Below are positions 49,055-58,751 of a stretch of DNA of 64,000 nucleotides, one piece after another. This stretch comes from Megamerina dolium (Eukaryota; Arthropoda; Insecta; Diptera; Megamerinidae): NCBI GenBank assembly GCA_963854835.1, contig OY978526.1, positions 16,966,368 through 17,030,367 of the forward strand, given 5' to 3'. The notes below the pieces were generated by a model that had not been told where the DNA came from, searched no databases, and saw only the letters and a program-made list of their open reading frames with translations. The position numbers and the translations under genes were made by a program. The number at the start of each line of letters is the position of its first letter. The stretch's first letter is position 1.

Positions 49055-50730
49055 CAAATCATTCGCAATTCATAAACGATCATAAAATCAGTCGATATCG
49101 AATGTATGCGCTTGTATGTCTCTTGTGCACTTACGCCACATGGAGGTGACAATGCTCATACAAAATGCTCTTCTCCATTCTGTTGTCATTATTGTTGTTG
49201 TATTGTATCGCATGTGAGGGAGTCTAAATGAGGCATTAAACAGTATGTGCGTGGTAAACAAAAATACTCCAAGGCTGCCTTTGAATTGTATGTATTTCAC
49301 ATGATGGCGTATATCGACGACGATTTAAAAGTAACATTGGCCGATAATCAGTTAGAGAGACGATATGGACAGCTGACCAATGCAAATAAAAATGCGATAT
49401 ATGTATGTATGCACAAATATACAAGTAGATATGCGACAAAACTAACAATCATCATCAATACCATGTATTGACTATGTAAAACAACAATAATAACACCAAC
49501 CAAATATAAAATGCAGTGCATGTGTAAATGCATAACAACAAAATGATTGTTGGAAAGAAGTAGAAAAACAACAACAGCAAAACAAAAATAACAAGCAATA
49601 CAGAAAGAAAGCTAAACCATACAATAAATCATAAATTTTTCTACACATGGATTTTGTCATATTTTACATATTAAATATTGCTTAAATACAATTAACACAT
49701 ATTATATTCGTATGTAGGTATGATTTTTATTGGCCATTGCTCATATACATGTGACACCATCCGATGAATACCAATTATTTCTAATACAGGCAATTAGAGC
49801 ACAAATTTACCTCTTGCCTGACTGATCTAATTATTATCATGGGCAGCATTCCAAAAAATTCTTGTGCATAATATAATGATGTGATGTTGTCAAAAATGTC
49901 CATTTTTATTTACTATCTAACATTAACTTGACCTTGACTTATTAAATATTCTAATATGAAGAAAATAATCATAAATAAATGTGAGTTTGAAAATAAAATT
50001 TTTTTTGGAAAAACGAATAATTACACAACGACAATATTATTATGGTTTTCATACCATTTTGTTGTTGTTGTCGTTATGTCTTTCCTCCAAAAAATAGCCA
50101 TAAATTAACCCTTTCATTGCTGCGCATAACTTAGAGAGTAAAACAAACTACTTTCTCTTTTGAATTCATTATTGTGAGAATATTTTCAGCTTCTTTAATA
50201 ATCATGGACTATATAAGTAGCCTCCTAAGTGGCCATTCAGGAAATTAAAATTTCCTCTATTACCAAAGAAATCTTTTTATTTAGCCATTGTATTTCCCCG
50301 ATGTTGAAATTTCGAATACCAAAAATTTCGGTTCAAAGTAAATAAGCCCGATGACACATTTGATCCGATTTGGAGCTCGTTTAAATCGCCCGAATCAGTT
50401 TGCTTTAAGTGGTGGAAAGTCAAGTATAAAATCTTATGAAATCGATTGAAGCTTTACATACGTTTTGGGGCAATGAAACTGGGCCTATAATTTATTTTAC
50501 TGTAACTCCATAATGTTGTCCCTCTTGTTGATCTTAAAATATATACGTAAATGTATTTAAAAAGAAAAACAAATTCGATTCAATTTAACATAAAAGTAAG
50601 CAAAAATAATAAAAAAATATAATTTAATATAAAAATTGATAATTGATAATTAAATTCTATAAAATTCATGTTATAAAAAACATAAATAACATAAAAAACA
50701 TAGGGAATATAGGAAGTAAATAGGTTTGAG
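49055..50730. other. Intergenic, no gene seen
   Basis: Several short frames on both strands near 49.1-49.7 kb are low-complexity and match no family. The rest is AT-rich. Confidence 0.45.
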
Positions 50731-51350
50731 TAAAATGTCGGGGCAGAAGAATTAATAGGAGTCGCTCATACATTGCATCACTCTAATATCGATTTCTGGG
50801 GTTATTTGTGGATATACTACTAGAATTTATGTACAATTTGTAGCGCAGCCACCCTAAGACGTAAAGTTAAGGAGTAAATATGTACAGAAACAATATTGAG
50901 TAGCAACATTTTATAGAGGTGGGACATATGTATATTTTACATCTCTATGGACACTCTGCGAACGGTGGGTGCAATTTTTATAAAGTCGTCAATTTTGTAC
51001 GTGAGCCACTGTAAGAAATTAAGAGAGAGGCAGGGTAAATGTGTAATATTTACCCTTCCTCTCTCTCTCAGTAAATATGTTCATAAATGCTTACATACAG
51101 TCACTCTAAAAGCGGCAGGAGCAAAATTTAATAAAATCGTCAATTTTTTTGTGAGTCAATCCAAGGCAAAGGGATGAGAGGATAAGTTTATTTTGAAAAA
51201 AATGCTGAGGATAAATTAAGGAGTGTCGGTAATATATTTTAGCGAATATTCCAGTATTTCGACGTTGTTTTCTTAGATTAGGGACGAAATTCGACTTGAT
51301 TGAATCAAACCAGGCCTGGATATGGATTCAGCGATTCCAAATACCTATTG
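50731..51350 (+). repeat. Dispersed repeat family, copy at 50.7-51.4 kb
   Basis: Contains GGAGTCGCTCATA near 50759, module A twice in tandem (about 50943-51030: GGACACTCTGCGAACGGTGG, then GTCGTCAATTTTGTACG; about 51103-51180: GTCACTCTAAAAGCGGCAGG, then ATCGTCAATTTTTTTG), and module B at about 51275-51345 (TTAGGGACGAAATTCGACTT, GATATGGATTCAGCG). Non-coding. Confidence 0.5.
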
Positions 51351-52136
51351 AAATGTTTAAGTCGTTTGCTGGATAACACCTTTTCTCCATTTGGATGTGT
51401 TATACTATATGTTGTACTATAGAAGTCTTTAGAGCAATCAAAATATAATAGCGAAAGGGTTAACAACAAATAAGCCATAAATTTGTGCGCTTTAACCAAT
51501 ATGAACACTTTTTGTTTTTAATATTCGTATGTACAAGTATGTAAACCAAGACGCCTCGAAGATGTGGAACAGAAAGACTGACAAACTTTACGTATGGTAT
51601 GTCATATTCATGTTAGACATTCAATGAAAAGCAAAAGTTACTGCGTGATTATACTACCGCATAGGTTAAGTGCTGCCGTTGATGAGCGTGATGAGCAACA
51701 CAATTAAATTGTAATCAGTCACAAATTGAAATAAATGGCTATATACCTATGGCTATATATGTGTGTTGGTATGTACATATAAGTATACAATATAAGCAAT
51801 AAAGAAATTAGCATAAAACTACATGATAAACGGTAGCAATTGCAATCAACTATTTATTTAACTGTTTAACTGTTGGTCACTCTTATTCGACGTGTGTGAA
51901 CATTTAAAATGATTATAAAATAAATGAGTTGATCAAAAGAGGAATAAGACAAAATATGTAGCTAGGTATGTATGTAATATGAATTAAAATTGTGGTGTTA
52001 AATAATTTGTGTTGTTTTATATGTAACATTGATTTTATGTTTATATTGATGGTGATGGCAGTGCACTAATCAATGTCAATTACTCGTAATACAGAAGTAT
52101 GACAAAAGACCAAGTTTACAATTTGTTTTCCAAAAT
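51351..52136. other. Intergenic downstream of cuticle gene 10
   Basis: AT-rich; no gene recognised. Confidence 0.5.
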
Positions 52137-52202
52137 TTTATTCTCAATATCAAAACACAAGAAATAGAATGTACAAAAATCAAGTCCAATGTCAATGCAG
52201 CC

Positions 52203-53000
52203 TTAATACACATACGAAATGTGTGGTGCAGAAAATGAAGTTCTTACAACAGCCGGTGCTGTATGATGATGATGTGTAGTAGTGGTGATGAGAGCAGGTG
52301 CCGTCTTCAGTAGAGTACCAGCCGGTGCTGAGGAGTGTACAAAATGAGCAGTTGGAGCTAAGTGAACAGCGGGAGCAGCATGATACAGAGCATGCGTGGG
52401 TGTATGATGTACTACGGTATGTGTTGTGGGTGCATGATGGACCACAGCTGCTGGAGCAGCATAGGTGCTGATGTAAGCAGTTGATGGCACAACAGGCTTA
52501 AGGGCTACACTTTCTAATTTGAGAGGTTTTGGAAGTGGTGCAAGCGTTGGTGGTTGTGATGGTATTACTGTCTTAATTGGAGATAATTCAGGTGCCGGTA
52601 CGGGTGCTGGTAGTGATGGTATTGTCTTGCTGGTCAAACGTTCTCGACGTACAACAGCTTTAAATCCACTCTCAGCATCGGCAGAGTAGTCGACAATACG
52701 ACGATAACCGTCTGGATCTTGGACGGTATATTGTCCCTTGATTACATCACCATCACGACTCTCCGTTTGTGATTTATAATCACCAGTTTCATCATCTTGA
52801 ACATCATAATTGAAACTATATTGTGGATGAGGATCATAGTAATCATCTTTCTCCGCCTGATCGGCTGCTGACGGTAATAGTCCAGCACTCGCTATGGCAA
52901 CGCAAGCAAAGAACGCAATAAGCTGAAGCATTAAAAAGAAAATTAAATTAAAAAATATGATATTCAATATGATATTCAATATGCATACTTTAAAGGCCAT
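52203..53000 (-). CDS. Edg84A: RR-2 cuticle protein 10, Edg84A-like
   Basis: Exon 1 53000-52989 (MAFK), intron 52988-52923 (66 nt, GTATGC to CTTCAG), exon 2 52922-52203; 243 residues, the longest member. Signal peptide ends at AIASAG. RR-2 domain at about residues 31-100 ([47 protein letters not shown]). [11 protein letters not shown], the GQY block, a Pro/Leu/Lys-rich linker ([11 protein letters not shown]), VVHHAP-type repeats and a C-terminus ending ISYVY match my memory of Drosophila Edg84A, an ecdysone-dependent pupal cuticle gene; orthology is inference. The intron is a multiple of three with no stop, so its retention would keep the frame. Poly(A) signal at 52142-52137 on the minus strand. 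Confidence 0.85.
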   Translation of the reverse strand: MAFKVCILNIILNIIFFNLIFFLMLQLIAFFACVAIASAGLLPSAADQAEKDDYYDPHPQYSFNYDVQDDETGDYKSQTESRDGDVIKGQYTVQDPDGYRRIVDYSADAESGFKAVVRRERLTSKTIPSLPAPVPAPELSPIKTVIPSQPPTLAPLPKPLKLESVALKPVVPSTAYISTYAAPAAVVHHAPTTHTVVHHTPTHALYHAAPAVHLAPTAHFVHSSAPAGTLLKTAPALITTTTHHHHTAPAVVRTSFSAPHISYVY

Positions 53001-53062
53001 CTTTATATTGTAGTTAAGGATACTGTTACAATTACTGTTGTCTGATAACAATGTTGCTAATG

Positions 53063-53099
53063 AACTGATGCATCTTCAGCTACTTGATCAGTTTATATA
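53063..53099 (-). promoter_or_regulatory. Core promoter of cuticle gene 10
   Basis: TATATAAA (53099-53092 on the minus strand) with ATCAGTTC about 30 bp downstream (53069-53062 region); ATG at 53000. Confidence 0.65.
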
Positions 53100-55356
53100 G
53101 TGTAGCATCTGACATACACAGAGCATGTTTCATATCTCATCTTATGCCCAAATATCCACTCTGACCCAATGCCACACTTAAAGGAATAATTATCAGCAAC
53201 CAAGTGTTGCCGTACAAACATTCGATTGTGTCCATTAATACAGATATGTGGGTACATACTCGTATATTCCAAGTCATTTTGGGTGTGACCTTGAAAACAT
53301 GAATTCATGTTCATGAATTTCGGCACCATCATTATGAACAGCATCAATTAATGTTGACGTCACACGCATAAACACACAGTATGCAACATTTGCAACATCA
53401 CCGCTATCAACAGTCAACAAAGCTAACCTGTTCCATTCACTCTATATGACTATAAAAGCAATAAAAAACAACCAAAGTTCCTTGGGCATTACTACGTGTG
53501 TGCACAATTAGAATTAATGCAAAAAGATAATGTTCGCAAAATGCAAGTGCCATTGAAATAATATTCAAGTCCCATTCATTAATATTGGACAAATTGATTT
53601 GCGATATTCACGTAATAACCAATACATATGGTTTGTGTAGTTTATGGTATTGTTGTTGAAACATTATCGTTATGCTGTAATATGCATGTTGAGTGAACTT
53701 TTATTTTTACCATCGAAGAATGTCATAAATTCATTTTAATAAACATGTATATATATAATGCATACATTTTGTGTGTACCTTCCGATCACTGATGCTACGC
53801 GTACATAATATATTATAGAGTGAGTTTCAGTCCCGTACAATATGACAGTAATTTATGGAAAAAAATACAGTAATTTGGAAATATTATGTAAGGGAGTTTT
53901 TGGAATAAAATTTACATATCATTAAGTTTCGTATTATACAAAAGCATTTCTCAGTTACAATTGAAATCGATCTGGGCAATCAGTCATTACTAGCAAATAA
54001 TTAGCATGATGACATAACAATATCAAGAAATGTTATTCCTGAAATGATCTTTAGCAATTAATGTTCCTTCTTTATAGTAATTTGTATGTACTTCAATTCC
54101 TACTTATAAAATAATGCAAAACGAGACGATATTGTTTTTAGCATTAATGGAATTTTTTTAATAAAATTTATATTACGACATTTTCGGTCATAGCATAAAT
54201 TCCGTACTGAAATAATGCTCAATTAGGTAATACATTCAAAGTAATTTTATCCTTATATTCGATGTATTCAAATGTTCACCACTATTTTCATCTTGATCAC
54301 TCACATATTCATCTAATTTTTTAAATAATTTTTTGCTAATAACGTAAAAAAAGTCTAAATCACGTAAATATCCCAGATATTCATAATAATTCAGCCTGTA
54401 AGTATGCAAATAAATTTCTCAACCTCTAATAACATAAGAGTAACAGACACTTAACGCTGTTAAGTTTATGTAAAGTGTCGACTCAATATGTTAACCTTCT
54501 AAATTCTTGTTGAATGAAATAGATGAACAGAAATTTTTCTTGAAAATTAATTGAAATAAAGCCACAAATTCAATATATTTTATTTTAATTCAATTTCAAT
54601 TCAATGTATTTTAATTGCCTGCGAATAAAATATTCAATTGTATTGTATTTTGGTCATATTGTTTCTACATTATCAATATATTTTTAATATAAATACATTA
54701 GGTACTTGACTTGAATATCTTCTTGCAATTTCACTCAATATTGGCGAATCAGTCCAGGTTGTTGATTTTTAATACACTGACTATGAGCTTGCAATTTATA
54801 CAGAAATCTCGCGGTATTTTTCAATCGAAAGCTCCAAGCATCTTCTCACCAGAAGTGAAAAATACACAAGATTCTGTCCCACATGTCAGGGTGAATATAA
54901 TGAGAGATGATGTAAGAAACGATTTTTATTCTTAGATAGAGACTTTATAGTAGTGTATATATACTACTGAAGGCATTACTGCCAAAAATAGTGGTTCAAG
55001 AAAAAACACCTCATAATACTTCAAAAGTGTAATTGTCAGCTTCAATGTGTTGCCAAAGACGATGAAATTCCTTATTTGAATATACTAGATACTCGGTGTG
55101 ACCTCTTACATTATAGCACTCATTCGACGTGATCCCATTTCCCATCAATCCATCCATAATGGTTGGTTTTCGAATCCTATTATAGTGATATCAAAATAAT
55201 ATTAAAAAACTTCTCGACTCATATTTTGCAAAAAATTTTAATGTGACACTGGCGAATTCTCAAGAAAAACGCAGAATATGCTCTAAACACGTTCAATTGG
55301 GTTTAAAACCATATTTTGTAATACTTTTTTTATTTTATCTTTTTTTAATTAGAGCT
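53100..55356. other. Intergenic with an antisense LINE scrap
   Basis: No gene. At about 54810-54925 the plus strand (AATCGAAAGCTCCAAGCATC, AATATAATGAGAGATGATG) resembles the reverse complement of the RTE coding region around 58280-58380, so it looks like an old minus-strand fragment of a related LINE. The rest is AT-rich. Confidence 0.4.
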
Positions 55357-58300
55357 ATAAAATAAAGTTGGTGGTCTGGTGGTGTTTTCGCAAGGTAACG
55401 TGTCTAACTGCCTCAACCAGGTGGGGCTAGCGCAATCCTTGTTGAACTCATCGCAAGTCAACTCACTGGCTGTCATGTAGTTTGATCTGAGCGCTATGTG
55501 ATGATACCTTTATTTGTTAATGAGGGGTAGTCATATAGCTTGCTCTGCTTACTCTGTGATGGCGCTTTCATTATTATTAATGGGGGCCCTCCATGTGGCG
55601 ACCACCGGGCAACGTCTTCCTGGCACCCGCTGGGAGGCGGCTGAAGTGAGTGGCGAAAATCTCCTCGGTTAGAGGTTGTGCGTTGGGTTTGGGACCCGCC
55701 ACATAAAAAACCCCCCCAATGAAAAAAACAAATATGCCTCGGAGAAGGACTACCGTTTTTGTTGATGACCCCCGCAAACGAAAAAAGGACCACGATTTAC
55801 GGATATGCACCTGGAATGTCCGATCCCTTTATAGGGAGGGTGCCTCTATCCAGCTGGTTGATGTCCTCGAAAAATACAGAGCTGACATCACCGCTCTCCA
55901 GGAAATGCGATGGACAGGACAGGGCTGCTCCAAAAGAGCGTCCTGTGACATCTACTACAGTTGCCATGCTGAAAGGCACGAATTAGGATGTGGATTTTTG
56001 GTCAGCAAGAGACTACGACATCTTGTCTCGCAGTTCACGCCTGTGAATGAACGGCTGGCCACAATCCGCATCAAGGCAAAATTTTTCAACATCAGCCTTA
56101 TATGTGCCCACGCTCCGACGGATGAGAAGGACAATGTGACCAAGGAGAGCTTCTTTCAGCGCCTCGAAGAAGCTTATGACCGCTGCCCCCGCCACGATAT
56201 CAAAATCGTGCTTGGCGACTTTAATGCCAGGGTGGGCAAGGAAGGTACCTTTGGTCCAACTGTCGGAAAATTCAGCCTCCACCAAAACACCTCCGATAAC
56301 GGAATAAGGCTGATCGACTTCGCCGCAGCACGAAACATGGTAATTGGTGGTACCAGATTCCAGCATCTCGACATCCACAAAGCGACATGGCTGTCTCCAG
56401 ATCATCGTACAAGAAACCAAATTGATCATGTGTTGATTGACGGAAGGCATGCTTCCAGTGTGATGGACGTGAAATCGATCCGTGGTGCCAACATCGACTC
56501 GGATCACTACCTTGTTGCAGCTAAGGTGCGCACACGCTTATGTGTCGCAAATAACAAGAGAAGTCCCACACAGAGAAAGCTCGACGTCAGTAAGCTGCAA
56601 TCACCAGAGACAGCAGATGCATTTTCCACTCGACTATCGGATCTGCTTATGCAGAACACTCCCCCACTTGATGATACATGCGCACGGTGGACACATATAT
56701 CCCACTCCATGACTACTGCTGCCGAGGAGGTAATCGGTTACTACCGGCCTCTGAGGAATGAGTGGTATGATCAGGAGTGTCGCGACGCTACCGCAGAGAA
56801 AGACGCCGCCTACAGAAAAACCCTGCGTGCAGGCGTAACGCGAGCTGTTAAGGAGCGGTATAGAGAGAAAAGGAGTGCAGAGAGACGTCTTTTCAGGCGC
56901 AAGAAGAGGGAGTTGGAAAGACGCGAGTGTGAGGAGATAGAGATGTGTACCGACAAGAATGAGACTCGAAAATTCTTCGAAAAGATCAAGCGCCTGAGTG
57001 GAGGTTTAAATCCCGGAGCCTCTTCTTGTCGTGATGGAAATGGGAATCTGGTTACGGATGTCCAGAGTGTACTGAGCCTATGGAGGGAACACTTCTCCAC
57101 GTTACTGAATGGCGATGCTACGAACAATTCCGCCAGTGGAGGAGAATGCCCGATAACCCCAATTACAGATGATGGTGTTGATGTTCCACCACCCGACTAT
57201 GACGAGGTTGAAACGGCCATTTTAAGGCTGAAGAACAACAAAGCTGCAGGTGCTGATGGCCTGCCTGCCGAGTTGTTTAAGACCGGAGGCGATGAGCTGC
57301 TCACCCGCATGCACCAGCTCATAAGCAGAATATGGTCGGATGAAAGCATGCCTGATGATTGGAGGCTCAGTGTTCTCTGTCCTGTGCATAAAAAAGGAGA
57401 CCCCACAATTTGCGCCAACTACCGTGGAATAAGTCTCCTGAGCATCGCGTACAAGGTTCTATCGAGCGTACTCTGTGAAAGATTGAAGCCTATGCTCAGC
57501 AACCTGATTGGACCTTATCAGTGTGGCTTCAGACCTGGTAAATCCACCATCGACCAGATTTTCACACTGCGCCAAATCCTGGAGAAGACCCAAGAAAAAC
57601 AGATCGACACACACCACCTATTTGTTGATTATAAAGCCGCTTTCGACAGTCCGGTAAGGGATTACCTCTACGCAACAATGTCTGAGTTCGGTATTCCTGC
57701 AAAGCTCATTCGACTTTGTAGAATGACACTGCATAACTCCCGTTGTGCAGTGAAAATTGGGAAGGACCTCTCCGCACCGTTTAATACCGAACGGGGTTTC
57801 AGACAAGGTGATTCGTTATCGTGCGACTTCTTCAATCTTATTATGGAGAAAATAATACGAGCTGCTGATCTACGACATAATGGCACTATCTTCAACAAAA
57901 GTGTCATGCTGTTAGCGTATGCCGACGATATTGACATAATCGGCATGAACACGCGAGCAGTCAGTGCAGCATTCTCAGAGTTGGAAAGAGAGTCGCGTCG
58001 GATGGGTCTCACGGTGAACGAGGGCAAGACGAAGTATCTAGTGTCAACAAACAAAGAGTCCCGGCGTCTTGGACAGCACGTCACTGTTGACAACTACGCT
58101 TTTGAAGTAGTAAGGGACTTTGTCTATCTTGGAACCAGCATTAACAGCAGTAATGACGTCAGCTTGGAGATCATGCGTAGGATAACTCTTGCTAACAGGT
58201 GTTACTTTGGGCTGAGTAAGCAATTGAGAAGTCGAGCCCTCTCTCGAAGAACGAAAACTACACTCTACAAGTCTCTCATCATGCCTGTCCTAACATATGG

Positions 58301-58751
58301 CGCTGAAGCCTGGACAATTTCCACCTCGGATGAGCGAATACTTGGAGTTTTCGAGAGAAAAGTCCTACGCAAGATCTTTGGACCTATTTGCGTTGGTGGC
58401 GAGTACCGAATAAGGTACAACCATGAGCTGTACGAGCTGTATGCCGATATTGACATAGTAAAGCGCATCAAAATCCAGCGGCTGCGCTGGCTAGGTCATG
58501 TCGAGCGAATGGAAGAACACGCTCCAGCTAAGAAGGTGTTATATTCGGAACCCGCTGGAGGACGACGCAAAAGAGGAAGACCAAACCTCCGGTGGAAAGA
58601 CCAAGTACTGGAGAACCTGACGGCGCTTGGAATTTCTAACTGGCGCCAGCTAGCGAAGAACAGAGATGGCTGGCGAAGCATGTTATTTTCGGCCTAAATC
58701 GATATTCGGTTGTTATGGCCACATAAGTAAGTAAGTAATAAAATAAAGTTG
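55357..58751 (+). mobile_element. Full-length RTE-type LINE with 14-bp target duplication
   Basis: ATAAAATAAAGTTG occurs at 55357-55370 and again at 58738-58751, so the inserted element is 55371-58737 (3367 bp). It has a 5' leader of about 350 bp, one long ORF, a 3' UTR of only 40 bp and an end reading GGCCACATA followed by AAGT repeats. A single ORF with an endonuclease plus reverse transcriptase, and a microsatellite in place of a poly(A) tail, fit the RTE clade. The perfect duplication and intact ORF suggest a recent insertion. It is more GC-rich than the DNA around it. Confidence 0.88.
55719..58697 (+). CDS. RTE-type retrotransposon endonuclease/reverse transcriptase
   Basis: 992 residues without a stop. 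The N-terminal APE-like endonuclease begins near ICTWNVRSL (residue 29) and has LQEMRW, GDFNAR (166-171) and SDH (261-263), its catalytic blocks. The reverse transcriptase has HKKGDPTICANYRGISLL, VDYKAAFD (catalytic Asp 637), GFRQGDSLS and the YADD box (734-737). A C-terminal region with LRWLGHVERM and RKRGRPNLRW is usual for this family in arthropods. It nicks target DNA and primes reverse transcription of its own RNA there. ATG at 55719 is the first in frame; a second Met follows five codons later. All catalytic motifs are present, so the copy could be active. Confidence 0.92.
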   Translation: MKKTNMPRRRTTVFVDDPRKRKKDHDLRICTWNVRSLYREGASIQLVDVLEKYRADITALQEMRWTGQGCSKRASCDIYYSCHAERHELGCGFLVSKRLRHLVSQFTPVNERLATIRIKAKFFNISLICAHAPTDEKDNVTKESFFQRLEEAYDRCPRHDIKIVLGDFNARVGKEGTFGPTVGKFSLHQNTSDNGIRLIDFAAARNMVIGGTRFQHLDIHKATWLSPDHRTRNQIDHVLIDGRHASSVMDVKSIRGANIDSDHYLVAAKVRTRLCVANNKRSPTQRKLDVSKLQSPETADAFSTRLSDLLMQNTPPLDDTCARWTHISHSMTTAAEEVIGYYRPLRNEWYDQECRDATAEKDAAYRKTLRAGVTRAVKERYREKRSAERRLFRRKKRELERRECEEIEMCTDKNETRKFFEKIKRLSGGLNPGASSCRDGNGNLVTDVQSVLSLWREHFSTLLNGDATNNSASGGECPITPITDDGVDVPPPDYDEVETAILRLKNNKAAGADGLPAELFKTGGDELLTRMHQLISRIWSDESMPDDWRLSVLCPVHKKGDPTICANYRGISLLSIAYKVLSSVLCERLKPMLSNLIGPYQCGFRPGKSTIDQIFTLRQILEKTQEKQIDTHHLFVDYKAAFDSPVRDYLYATMSEFGIPAKLIRLCRMTLHNSRCAVKIGKDLSAPFNTERGFRQGDSLSCDFFNLIMEKIIRAADLRHNGTIFNKSVMLLAYADDIDIIGMNTRAVSAAFSELERESRRMGLTVNEGKTKYLVSTNKESRRLGQHVTVDNYAFEVVRDFVYLGTSINSSNDVSLEIMRRITLANRCYFGLSKQLRSRALSRRTKTTLYKSLIMPVLTYGAEAWTISTSDERILGVFERKVLRKIFGPICVGGEYRIRYNHELYELYADIDIVKRIKIQRLRWLGHVERMEEHAPAKKVLYSEPAGGRRKRGRPNLRWKDQVLENLTALGISNWRQLAKNRDGWRSMLFSA

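Noticed and set aside
49247..49471. 74-codon plus frame near cuticle gene 9
   Set aside because: Overlaps several other chance frames on both strands; no ATG at the frame opening and no family match.
55797..58681. Minus-strand and alternate frames within the LINE
   Set aside because: They are shadows of the 992-codon frame and show no domain.
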